Below, in pieces: positions 34,856 through 43,600 of a stretch of DNA of 64,000 nt. Below the pieces are notes generated by a model. That model did not search any database, was not told the origin of the DNA, and saw only the letters and a list, made by a program, of their open reading frames with translations. The DNA lies in the NCBI GenBank assembly GCA_964617875.1, contig CAZUAI010000022.1, positions 6,104-70,103 of the forward strand, in the 5' to 3' direction. Both the position numbers and the translations under genes were made by a program. The DNA is from CAZMVY01 sp964617875 (GTDB taxonomy: Bacteria > Planctomycetota > Phycisphaerae > UBA1845 > PWPN01). Every line of letters starts with the position of its first letter. Within the stretch, counting starts at the first letter, position 1.

Positions 34856-35611
34856 CTACCGCTGCAGTCCGTCGAACGGCGGCGGGATCTCCCACTTGCC
34901 CAGCAGGCCCACGATGTCTGTCGTGCCCACGGGCCGCGGCAGCGCGTAGAGTTCACCGTACGTGAATCCACACATCGCGCCCTCGAAGCCCGCGGTCGAG
35001 CGGACGTAGTGATGCAGCCGCTTGATGCGCTCGCCGTCGAATTGCGACTTGTAGCAGGCGATCGCCTCGAGCTTCTGCTCAAGCGTATCGGTGATGTCCA
35101 CCACAATGCGGGACGGCCAGTGCGTCACCTCCGCCGACGATGGCACGGGGCGATAGAGCATGTGGTCGATGCGGTGCGGGGCCGTGCCGCCGAACCGGTC
35201 GTCCCAACGCGTCAACTGCGAGTAGAACCGCACCGCCTCCGTGAGGAGCTGAGCCTGGTAATGGTCCGGGGAGGCGGCCGGCGTGCGTCCGGCCATCCCC
35301 ACCAGGATGCGCGGCCGGTACTTTCGCAGGACCGTGGCAAGCGCGTAGCGGGAGGCGGTCGTGTCCATCAACTCGCGGTTGGTCAGGGTCAGAATCTCGC
35401 ACACCTGCACGCCCAGCACCTTCGCCGCAGCTAGGGCCTCGGCCCGCCGGGTCTCCGAATCACCCCGCGGCGTTGGCTCACCGTCCGTCATGTGGATCAG
35501 GCCCACCCGATAGCCCAACTTCACCAGCCGGGCGACCGTACCGCCGCTGCCGATCTCGATGTCATCGGGGTGCGGAGCCGTAAACACAATATCCAGTTGA
35601 TCTTGCGCCAT
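34856..35611 (-). CDS. PIG-L/LmbE-family N-acetylglucosaminyl deacetylase
   Basis: A 251-residue zinc-dependent deacetylase of the LmbE/BshB/PIG-L family, which removes acetyl from GlcNAc-linked small molecules or glycolipids. Seen: IVFTAPHPDDIEIGSGGTVA with the HPDD zinc motif (about 13-16), IHMTDGEPTPRGDSETRRAEAL, LGVQVCEILTLTN, RPRILVGMAGRTPAASPDHYQAQ with the metal-binding His, and KLEAIACYKSQFDGERI. The start at 35611 has AAGG 7 nt upstream; an ORF to 35803 is rejected. It is convergent with the beta-propeller gene (12-nt gap). The substrate may be a glycan fragment or a thiol precursor. Confidence 0.9.
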   Translation of the reverse strand: MAQDQLDIVFTAPHPDDIEIGSGGTVARLVKLGYRVGLIHMTDGEPTPRGDSETRRAEALAAAKVLGVQVCEILTLTNRELMDTTASRYALATVLRKYRPRILVGMAGRTPAASPDHYQAQLLTEAVRFYSQLTRWDDRFGGTAPHRIDHMLYRPVPSSAEVTHWPSRIVVDITDTLEQKLEAIACYKSQFDGERIKRLHHYVRSTAGFEGAMCGFTYGELYALPRPVGTTDIVGLLGKWEIPPPFDGLQR

Positions 35612-35839
35612 TTGTACGCCTTTTGCCTTCGAGTCCTGTTCTGGTGACGACGTGCGAATATAGTACGACGCGACGTGTCCGGCAAGCGTATTTGGCCAGA
35701 TGCGGACTGGTCCGGCCAACGTCGCATACTGCAATAGGCGGTTGAGGACGCTAAAAGGGTTCGGCTCAAGCTTGCTATGACGTTCGGTCGAACGTATCCT
35801 CAATTGGCCGTGGCTCGCTGGTCAGAAAGGAGACAAGTC

Positions 35840-36232
35840 ATGACCTATCGCAGTCGTTCTTCTCTTGTCATTATGCTGTTGGCCCTCGGCGTGCTGTCAT
35901 TCGGGGGTTGCGTCGGCCTGGGCGGGTGCGGCGGTTCGACCCTGCTGTCAGCGGGCATAAAGATCGCCACCGGCCAGATGGACACCCTGACCGCCGAAGA
36001 GATTCTGGCGCTTGTCGATTTCGTCCAGAGCCAGGGGTACCCTGTCCCGAGTCTGACGGCGGACCAGGCGGCCCTGATTGTCGCCTTCCTCAAGGCCAAC
36101 AACATCAAGACCTTTGAGGACGTCAACCGTGTCATCGAACAGGCCCAGAATGACCCGGGCAGCATCACGCTTCCGGCAGGGTTCCTGGAGCTGTTCCGGG
36201 AAGGGCAGTTCGGCAACCTGCCTTCGGCGTAG
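35840..36232 (+). CDS. Small lipoprotein of unknown function
   Basis: A 130-residue lipoprotein: signal LVIMLLALGVLSFGG then the lipobox Cys near 26, and a Gly/Cys-rich spacer. The rest is helical (TAEEILALVDFVQSQGY, TADQAALIVAFLKANNIKTFEDVNRVIEQA), with no domain that I recognise. Start at 35840 is supported by AGGAG 7 nt upstream. It is followed by the duplicated regulatory element (copy B) 28 nt after the stop. Confidence 0.8.
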   Translation: MTYRSRSSLVIMLLALGVLSFGGCVGLGGCGGSTLLSAGIKIATGQMDTLTAEEILALVDFVQSQGYPVPSLTADQAALIVAFLKANNIKTFEDVNRVIEQAQNDPGSITLPAGFLELFREGQFGNLPSA

Positions 36233-36260
36233 CCGAACCACCAGTCTGTTCAGCATGACG

Positions 36261-36350
36261 TTCCCGGCTCTTGCCGGAATCGCCGGGCACACCCCCGACC
36301 GGGTCGTCATCTCGACGCGGCTTGTCCGACCGGCGGTCAGGCCCTATACT
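36261..36350 (+). promoter_or_regulatory. Duplicated upstream element (copy B) with promoter
   Basis: A 29-bp block (36261-36289) matching copy A at 27 positions, then 55 nt to TATACT (36345-36350) with TTGTCC (36322-36327) 17 bp before it, and 50 nt from the -10 to the ATG at 36401. Here the -35/-10 pair is a good sigma70-type promoter. Confidence 0.65.
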
Positions 36351-36400
36351 GTTGGCCCGTGAGTCGCGCGGCTGGGGGATGTGACGGCGGAGGGACGGTC

Positions 36401-37393
36401 ATGCGGTTGAAACGTCAGGGTCTGCTCACCGTGTGGGGCCTGTTGGGCGCAATCGTCGCATTCTCGGCGGGTTGCCAGGAGGCGGTGCGTCCGGTCCGCG
36501 TCGGCGTAACCAAGATGGACCTCATCGGGCCGAACCTTCTGCCGGAGGCCCTGTTCGGCCGCTGGGAGGCGTTGCGCCTTGACCTCGGCCTGTACCTGGG
36601 GCTCGACAAGTTCGTCCACATCGAGTTGCTCAAGCCGCGCCAGATCCGTGTGCATCTCGGCACGGGTCGCGAGGCATTCGCGATCGTGGATGCCGTCGAA
36701 TACGCCGAAATCATCACCGGCGACAACGACGTCGTCCTGGCCTCCGCCGTCAACGGAGCCGGCAACACGGAGCGGGTCGGGCTGATCGTCACGCGCGCGG
36801 ATTCGCCCGTGCAGTCGCTCGGCGAGTTGAAGGGCAAACGGTTCGACTTCGGTCCGAAGGGCGATCCGCTGATGGACGTTGCCGCCGTCTGTGCCCTGTC
36901 CAGGGCCGGCGTCAGAATGGCCGACATCGAGAAGGACAAGCTGCTCGGCGAGTATCGTCACCTCTTCTCGCAGGACGTGGCCAAGGCCGTCGTCTACGAG
37001 AAGGTGCCGGCCGGGATTATCGACGAGGCGGAGTACAACAAGTGGCCTGACAAGGGCGGTTCACTGCTGCTCGGCACCGTCTCGAAGGACCAGTTGCGGG
37101 TCCTCGATCGCACGCCGCCGGTGCCCGAAATGGTCGTCCTGGCATCGAAGCGGACCGACCCGGCGCTCGTGGCGAAGGTAAGAAACTACTTCCTCGAGGA
37201 CGTCAACAAGAAGCAACTCACCGTATTGACCTGGCTGGGCGTGAAGGGGTTCCGGGCGGCGCAGCGCGAGCAGTACGTGCCTTTTGCGCAGCTTGTGCGG
37301 GCGGTCTATCCCCCCGCCCCGCCGTCTTCAGAGCCGGCGGCGGAGAGCCGATCGCGTTCACGCCCGGAACTGGCTGAGGTTGCGCGGCGTTAG
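36401..37393 (+). CDS. PhnD-like solute-binding lipoprotein
   Basis: A 330-residue lipoprotein: signal LTVWGLLGAIVAFSAGC with lipobox Cys near 26. The mature part has the periplasmic-binding-protein type 2 fold of the PhnD phosphonate/phosphite group: RVGVTKMDLIGPNLLPEALF, FVHIELLKPRQIRVHLGTGREAFAIVDAVEYAEII, VGLIVTRADSPVQSLGELKGKRFDFG, and GEYRHLFSQDVAKAVVYEKVPAGIIDE. No ABC permease or ATPase is adjacent, so it is either an orphan binding protein or a sensor. Start at 36401 is supported by GGAGG 7 nt upstream; an in-frame GTG at 36359 is less likely. Shares its upstream element with the beta-propeller gene. Confidence 0.82.
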   Translation: MRLKRQGLLTVWGLLGAIVAFSAGCQEAVRPVRVGVTKMDLIGPNLLPEALFGRWEALRLDLGLYLGLDKFVHIELLKPRQIRVHLGTGREAFAIVDAVEYAEIITGDNDVVLASAVNGAGNTERVGLIVTRADSPVQSLGELKGKRFDFGPKGDPLMDVAAVCALSRAGVRMADIEKDKLLGEYRHLFSQDVAKAVVYEKVPAGIIDEAEYNKWPDKGGSLLLGTVSKDQLRVLDRTPPVPEMVVLASKRTDPALVAKVRNYFLEDVNKKQLTVLTWLGVKGFRAAQREQYVPFAQLVRAVYPPAPPSSEPAAESRSRSRPELAEVARR

Positions 37394-37590
37394 CCCGCGC
37401 AGGCCCCCACGCCCTCCCGGATGTGCTCGTAGATCACCTGGACGCGGCTCCCGATCGAGCCGACGATCGGCATCGCGGACAAGACGAGCAGCGCGAGCAG
37501 GATCGCGTACTCGGCACCCGTCGGCCCGTCCTCCTCGCGGAGGAACCGACGCCATCGTTCCCATCGGGTCTGCCTGTTACGGCCGGCCAT
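37390..37590 (-). CDS. Flp/Fap-type IVb pilin
   Basis: A 66-residue pilin-like protein. A basic leader (MAGRNRQTRWERWRRFLREEDG) ends in Gly and is followed by PTGAEYAILLALLVLSAMPI. This places Glu-Tyr at +5/+6 after the cleavage Gly, as in Flp prepilins processed by a TadV/CpaA-type peptidase. The hydrophobic stretch is the assembly helix. ATG at 37590 has GAGG 8 nt upstream; an upstream in-frame GTG (37596) is unlikely. No tad/cpa genes are nearby. Its stop overlaps the stop of the convergent lipoprotein gene by a few bases. Confidence 0.8.
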   Translation of the reverse strand: MAGRNRQTRWERWRRFLREEDGPTGAEYAILLALLVLSAMPIVGSIGSRVQVIYEHIREGVGACAG

Positions 37591-37833
37591 ATTCACACCC
37601 TCTTTCAGAAGACCCCGCTTCCGTCCGGGCTGTCTCCGCCATGCCGGCAGCCGCCGGCGCCCCGCGGCGGCGGTGTCGGCACAGGAGAAACCTACGATTG
37701 GATCCGGCGTAAGGCAAGCTGGGGAAACATTTCGTCATGGCATGACGGGTCCGAGAACTTTCACCTGCCGCGCCGGACGCGCATCGCGGGGCTTCCGTCG
37801 GGCGATGATCCGGGCCCGAACGTCGCGGTGCGA

Positions 37834-37861
37834 TTGTCTCAGCGCCCGATATCGCTAGAAT
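37834..37861 (+). promoter_or_regulatory. Promoter of the split uvrA locus
   Basis: TTGTCT (37834-37839), 16-bp spacer, TAGAAT (37856-37861), then 21 nt containing GGAG to the ATG at 37883. The rest of the 37591-37882 gap shows nothing recognisable. Confidence 0.55.
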
Positions 37862-37882
37862 GGGCCGGGAAGGCATGGAGTT

Positions 37883-39874
37883 ATGGAACCGGCCGTTATC
37901 GCTATCCGAGGGGCGCGCGTCCACAATCTGCGCAACCTGTCGCTCGAACTCCCGCGAAACGCCTTGATCTGCTTCACGGGCGTCTCGGGCAGCGGCAAGA
38001 GCAGCCTCGCCTTCGACACCCTCTATGCCGAGGGCCAGCGGCGATACGTCGAATCGCTGAGTTCATACGCCCGGCAGTTCCTCGGCCAGGTCGCCAAACC
38101 GGACGTCGATCAGATCACCGGCCTCTCGCCCGCCATCGCCATCCAGCAGAAGACCGGCGGCTGGAACCCCCGCAGCACCGTAAGCACCATCACGCAGATC
38201 AACGACTTTCTGCGGGTCCTCTTCGCCAGAATCGGACGGCAGCACTGCCCCCGATGCGGGCGGCCGATCTCGGCGCAGTCCCGCGAGGGAATCCTCGCCC
38301 GCATCGCCGAGTTGCCGGCCCGCGCGCGGTTCATGGTCCTGGCCCCGGTCGTCCGCGGGCAGAAGGGCGAGCACCGCGACCTCCTGAACGACATGCGGCG
38401 GCAGGGCTACGTCCGCGCCCGCGTGGACGGCCGCGTCGTCGGAATCGACGAACAACTGTCGCTCGACCGGAACGTCCGCCACGACATCGAGATCGTGATC
38501 GACCGGCTCACGAACGAGCCCGCGCACCGGGCACGCCTGGCCGAGGCCGTCGAGAAAGCCCTCCAGCTGGGCGACGGCACCATCCGGGTCGCGCCGATGG
38601 ACGCCGACGCAGCCGCTGCCGGCGAACGCCCCGCGAAGCCGCCCGCCGGCAGGGCCGGGCCGGCGTCGCCGGTGGGCCCGGGGGCCGATCTGGTCCTCTC
38701 ATCCAGGTACGCGTGTACCGACTGCGGCATCGGATACGAGCCGCCGTCTCCCCAGCTCCTGAGCTTCAACGCCCCGGCGGGAATGTGCCTCCGGTGCGAC
38801 GGCCTCGGCACCTCGTCCGTCTTTGACCCGGACCTGCTCGTGCCCGATCCGAACCTCAACTTCCTCTCGCCCTGCATCGAGCCCATGCGAACGACACCCG
38901 GCCGCTGGCGCCGACACATCTACGAGGGAGTGGCACGGCACCTGGGCATCAGCCTGCTGACGCCGTGGAAGAACCTGCCCGAGGCGGCGCGGCACGCCCT
39001 GCTGTACGGCACCGGCGATGCGCATATCACGTTCGAATGGCGCGGCGGCGGCGGCACATGGCGGCACGGGGGCCGGTTTGAGGGCGTCATCGCCGAGCTG
39101 GAGAGCAAGTACCTCAAGGCGACGGCGGGCTTCATCCGGTCGTACTACGAGAAGTACATGCGGGTCGGCCCCTGCAAGGAGTGCGGCGGGGCAAGGCTGA
39201 ACCCGCAGGCCCTCGCCGTACGCATCGAGGGAAAGAACATCCACGAAGTCGGCGAGCTTTCGATACGCCACGCGGCGAACTTCTTCGACTCGCTGCCCCT
39301 GACAAAAACGCAGGCGATCATCGCCGAAGACGCCCTCAAGGAAATCCGTGGACGGCTCCGTTTCCTCAACGACATCGGCCTCGACTATCTGACGCTCAAC
39401 CGGGCGGCGCCGACGCTCTCCGGCGGCGAGTCGCAGCGGATCCGGCTGGCCGGGCAGATCGGCAGCGGCCTCGTCGGCGTGCTGTACGTGCTCGACGAGC
39501 CGTCGATCGGCCTGCACGCGCGGGACAACCGCCGGCTGCTCGATTCGTTGCTTCGCCTGCGCGACATGGGCAACACCGTAATCGTCGTCGAGCACGACGA
39601 GGAAACGATGCGCTCGGCCGACCTCGTCGTCGATTTCGGCCCGGGCCCGGGCGTCCGGGGCGGCCACGTGGTGGCCGCCGGCACCCCCGACGATCTGACC
39701 CGGCACGAAACGAGCATCACCGGGGCCTACCTGGCCGGGCGCGCCGCGATCGAGATCCCGGCGAGCCGCCGTCCCGTACCGCCACGCGGCGGAGAGACGG
39801 CCGACACAGCGGCGTCCGATGCGCGGTCGGCGCCAGCGACCGATCGCCCGCGAGCGGGGAGAGGCAGGAAATGA
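37883..39874 (+). CDS. UvrA N-terminal half (ATPase I), first UvrA of the tandem locus
   Basis: A 663-residue protein equal to the first ABC half of excinuclease UvrA. Seen: Walker A GVSGSGKSS (33-41) with LYAEGQRRYVESLSSYARQFLGQ after it, IQQKTGGWNPRSTVSTITQI, a zinc-binding CPRCGRPI, the UvrB-binding/insertion region, CTDCG...CLRC, CKECGGARLNPQ, signature LSGGESQ (512-518), and Walker B VLDEPSIGLHARDNRR. The last 45 residues are low-complexity linker (about 615-663) and no second ATPase follows. The stop overlaps the next ATG (ATGA). The matching C-terminal half begins 0.8 kb later at 40681. Damage-recognition ATPase of nucleotide excision repair, presumably reassembled from two chains (inference). 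Confidence 0.93.
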   Translation: MEPAVIAIRGARVHNLRNLSLELPRNALICFTGVSGSGKSSLAFDTLYAEGQRRYVESLSSYARQFLGQVAKPDVDQITGLSPAIAIQQKTGGWNPRSTVSTITQINDFLRVLFARIGRQHCPRCGRPISAQSREGILARIAELPARARFMVLAPVVRGQKGEHRDLLNDMRRQGYVRARVDGRVVGIDEQLSLDRNVRHDIEIVIDRLTNEPAHRARLAEAVEKALQLGDGTIRVAPMDADAAAAGERPAKPPAGRAGPASPVGPGADLVLSSRYACTDCGIGYEPPSPQLLSFNAPAGMCLRCDGLGTSSVFDPDLLVPDPNLNFLSPCIEPMRTTPGRWRRHIYEGVARHLGISLLTPWKNLPEAARHALLYGTGDAHITFEWRGGGGTWRHGGRFEGVIAELESKYLKATAGFIRSYYEKYMRVGPCKECGGARLNPQALAVRIEGKNIHEVGELSIRHAANFFDSLPLTKTQAIIAEDALKEIRGRLRFLNDIGLDYLTLNRAAPTLSGGESQRIRLAGQIGSGLVGVLYVLDEPSIGLHARDNRRLLDSLLRLRDMGNTVIVVEHDEETMRSADLVVDFGPGPGVRGGHVVAAGTPDDLTRHETSITGAYLAGRAAIEIPASRRPVPPRGGETADTAASDARSAPATDRPRAGRGRK

Positions 39875-39878
39875 GCGG
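39863..39878. repeat. Direct repeat bounding the cassette inside uvrA
   Basis: GGCAGG-aaa-TGAGCGG here (39863-39878) and GGCAGG-g-TGAGCGG at 40675-40688. Both copies straddle the stop/start overlaps that join the UvrA halves to the inserted genes. The repeats may be insertion footprints or repeated ribosome-binding/start contexts. Confidence 0.5.
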
Positions 39879-40134
39879 ACAGCTTGGCAGTGAATTGCCG
39901 GATGCCGAGGAACTCGGACGGCGGCTCGTGGAGGTGTGCCGGCTCTGCGAGGAGGCACGGCGGGCGATGTCACCGGCGGAGCGTGACGAGCAACTTCAGG
40001 CGTTCCTGGCCCAGGCGATGGGACCGCAGGGCCGGCTGGAAGCGACGCGGCGTTTGTGCGAGGCGGCGATGGCGATTCGGCGAATGCAGGAAGGCGGGTC
40101 GGACGGCACCGGGGGCGTGCATGGAACTGTTTGA
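39871..40134 (+). CDS. Small helical protein inserted between the UvrA halves
   Basis: An 87-residue protein beginning with ATGA overlap of the UvrA N-half stop, and overlapping the nucleotidyltransferase start by 13 nt. The sequence is amphipathic helical (LPDAEELGRRLVEVCRLCEE, SPAERDEQLQAFLAQA, RLEATRRLCEAAMAIRRMQE), with a short Gly-rich end. No family recognised. Small helical partners commonly precede nucleotidyltransferases in two-gene modules, so a partner or antitoxin-like role is possible, but this is inference. Confidence 0.6.
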   Translation: MSGQLGSELPDAEELGRRLVEVCRLCEEARRAMSPAERDEQLQAFLAQAMGPQGRLEATRRLCEAAMAIRRMQEGGSDGTGGVHGTV

Positions 40135-40684
40135 GCTTCTGGCGAGCGTAGCCGCTGACATCGAGAACGCCGGTGTCGTGTATGCCTTGACGGGGAGCAT
40201 GGCGAGCAGCCTTCACGGCCGCCCGCGTGTGAGCTACGACGGCGATCTCGTCTTGCGCATGAGCGTCGCGCAGGCGGATGCGCTGGCCGAGGCCTGGCGC
40301 GGCCGCTTCTACGTTTCGCCGAAGGCGATGCGCGAGGCCGTCGCCTGCAACGGCATGGCCAATATCATCGACGGGGCCAGCGGCTGGAAGGTTGATCTGT
40401 CGGTCGTGCCGCGGTCGCCGTTCTATGACTCCGTCTTGCTGCGGAGGCAGCGGGTCAGCCTGCCGGGGACGGGCAGGGCGATCTGGGTCTGCTCGCCGGA
40501 GGACGTGGTCCTGATGAAGCTGCTTTGGCGGAAAGACAGCCGCTCGCAGAAGCAGTTCGACGATGCGCTCAATGTCGTGCAGACCATTGGGGGCCGGCTG
40601 GACTGGAAGTATCTCCGCGAGTGGGCGGGGCGATTGCAGGTCGACGACGATTTGGAGGAATTGCGGAGGCTCGGGGCAGGGTGA
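40122..40684 (+). CDS. AbiEii/MNT-like nucleotidyltransferase-fold protein
   Basis: A 187-residue protein with the minimal nucleotidyltransferase signature: VVYALTGSMASSLHGRPR with Gly25-Ser26, then YDGDLVLRM with the metal-binding Asp40 and Asp42. A third acidic residue is probably in GWKVDLSVVPRS. Late helices include CSPEDVVLMKLLWRKDSRSQKQFDDAL, as in AbiEii/DUF6036-like proteins. Such proteins act in toxin-antitoxin or small-molecule/RNA nucleotidylation systems. The ATG lies inside the preceding small gene; the TGA overlaps the GTG of the following uvrA (GTGA). It is thus co-translated with both UvrA chains. Function in repair or defence is unproven. Confidence 0.75.
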
Positions 40685-43600
40685 GCGGGGTTCGTAACGC
40701 ACGTTCCGGCGACGGCGGGGTGAACTGGCTCATCGTGCGCGAGGCGGCGCACAACAACCTCCGGCACATCGACGTCCACATCCCGCTCGGCCGCTTCGTC
40801 TGCGTCACGGGCGTCTCCGGCAGCGGCAAGAGCAGCCTCGTCAACGAGATCCTCTGGCCTGCCCTCGCGCGCAAGCTCAACGACGCCGAACCGCCCGCCC
40901 CCGGCCGGCACCGCGACATCCTTGGAACCCAGCACCTCGACAAGGTGATCGACATCGATCAGTCGCCGATCGGCCGTACGCCCCGCAGCAACCCCGCGAC
41001 GTACATCAAGGTCTTCGACCAGATCCGCGACCTCTACGCCAGGCTGCCCGACAGCAAGGTCCGCGGCTACCGGTCAGGCCGGTTCAGCTTCAACGTGAAG
41101 ACCGGCGGACCCGGCGGCGGACGGTGCGAGGCCTGCGAGGGCAACGGCGCCAACCGCATGGAAATGGACTTCCTCGCCGACGTATGGGTGACCTGCCCCG
41201 TCTGCAACGGCCGGCGGTTCAGCCACGAAACTCTCCAGGTGCTTTTCAAGGGCCGGAGCATCGCCGATGTGCTCGACATGGATGTGCAGCAGGCGCTCGA
41301 CCACTTCGCGAACATCCCGCGGATCGCCGACATGCTCCAGACCCTGCACGACGTCGGGCTGGATTACATCAAGCTCGGCCAGTCGAGCACCACCCTCTCC
41401 GGCGGCGAGGCGCAGCGGATCAAGCTGGCCCGCGAGCTGGTCAAACGCTCGACCGGGCGGACCCTCTACCTGCTCGATGAGCCGACGACCGGCCTGCACT
41501 TCGACGACATCAAGAGGCTCCTCCGCGTCCTGCACGGATTCGTCGACGCGGGCAATACGGTCCTCGTGATCGAGCACAACCTCGACGTGATCAAGACGGC
41601 CGACTGGATCATCGACCTCGGCCCCGAGGGCGGCGACGCCGGCGGGCGGATCGTTGCCGAAGGAACACCGGAGCAGGTCGCGGCCGTCGAGGCTTCCTAT
41701 ACCGGCCGGGCGCTCCGCCCGGTGCTCCGGCCGGCGGCGAGCGGCGCCGACGGCGAAAAAGCGGAAAGGCCGGATCGCGCGGCCAGGGTCTCGTCCCCGG
41801 CCACGCCCCCCGCGGTGCAGGCTTCCCGCCTCGCCTGTCAGAGCCCGGAACGCCCGCAACCGACCGGCGGACCAACGGACCTCGTCACCGTCGTCGGCGC
41901 CCGCGAGCACAACCTCAAGGACCTCACCGTCAGCTTCCCCCGCGGGCGGACGACCGTGTGTACGGGCGTCTCCGGCAGCGGCAAGAGCAGCTTCGCCCTG
42001 GATACCGTCTATGCGGAGGGGCAGCGGCGGTACGTCGAATCACTGAGCGCGTACGCACGCCAGTTTCTCGGACAGGCGGCCAAGCCCCGCGTGGACCGCG
42101 TACACGGGCTGTCGCCCGCGATCAGCATCGAGCAGAAGTCCGCCGGCAAGTCGCCGCGATCGACCGTCGGCACCGTCACGGAGATCTACGACTACCTGCG
42201 GGTGCTGTACGCCCGACTCGGCCGGCCCTACTGCCCCAGGTGCGATGTCCCCATCGGCACGCAGACGAGCGACGAGATCGTCGCGAGAATCCTCGAATGG
42301 CCCGAAGGCAGCCGCCTGCTTCTGTGTGCGCCGGTCGAACGGGGCGCCTCCGAAACATATACCCAGCTCTTCGAGCGCGAGCGCAACAACGGCTTCGCAC
42401 GCATCCGCATCGACGGACAGGTGTACGAACTGGCCGCCCCGCCCGCGATCGACGCCCGCCGCAGGCATGACGTTCAGATCGTCGTCGATCGCATCGTCGT
42501 ACGCCGCAACCAGCGGTCGCGGATCGCCGACAGCGTGGAACAGGCCCTGACGCTGGGCGACGGCTGGATCGTCGTTGTGGACGGAACCGAAACCCGCTTC
42601 TCCCGGCATCGCTCCTGCACGCAGTGCGGAACGAGCTACGAGGACCTCACGCCGCATCACTTCTCGTTCAACAGCGCCCTCGGCTGGTGCCCGAGCTGCG
42701 AGGGGCTCGGGACACAACAGGGAACCACCGCGGACACGATCGTCGCGTCGCCGGGCCGCAGCATCCTCGACGGGGCGATCGTCGGCTGGGAGCGGATCGA
42801 CGACAATCCCGATCTCCTGGCCATCGTACGGGCCCTGGCGACGCACGCCGGGTTCGACCCGCGCACGCCGTGGAGTCGCCTGCCGGCGCCGGCCCAGCGG
42901 GCCGTCCTGTACGGCCTCGGCGAAACGTGGATCGAGGCCGATACCCTGGGCGCGGGCGTTCGCGTGCAGTGGAAGGGGTTCTTCCCGGCAATCGACGAAG
43001 CGGCCAAGGCGAGCCGGCACTACCGCGACCGGCTCGGCGACATGGTGGGCGAGGTGGCCTGCCGGCGGTGCCGCGGCGGCCGGCTCCGCGAGGACGCCGC
43101 CGTCGTCCGTTTCGAGGACAAGACCCTGCCGGAACTCTGCGCAATGCCGCTGGGCGAGACTTATGCCTTCTTCAAGCGGCTCCGGCTCGCCCCGCGGGCG
43201 AAACAGATCGCCGGCGAGGTCCTCCACGAAATCGCCGCACGGCTCCGCTTTCTCGTCGATGTCGGACTCGACTATCTGACGCTCGACCGGGCCGCCCCGA
43301 CGCTCTCCGGCGGCGAATCGCAGCGGATTCGCCTGGCCTCCCAGATCGGCAGCGGGCTGACCGGCGTGCTTTACGTCCTCGACGAGCCCACGATCGGCCT
43401 GCACCCGCGAGACAACCGGCGGCTCATCGAGGCCCTGCGAAACCTCCGCGACCTGGGCAATACGCTCCTCATGGTCGAGCACGACCGCGAGGTGATCGAA
43501 CACGCCGACTGCCTCCTCGACTTCGGCCCCGGCGCCGGCGCCGACGGCGGGCGGATCGTCGCCCAGGGCACGCCCGCCGAGGTCCGCCGTGCGGATGCCT

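Noticed and set aside
39871..40684. Explaining the split UvrA as a sequencing frameshift
   Set aside because: The halves are separated by 0.8 kb of other coding sequence with proper starts and stops, not by a single indel.
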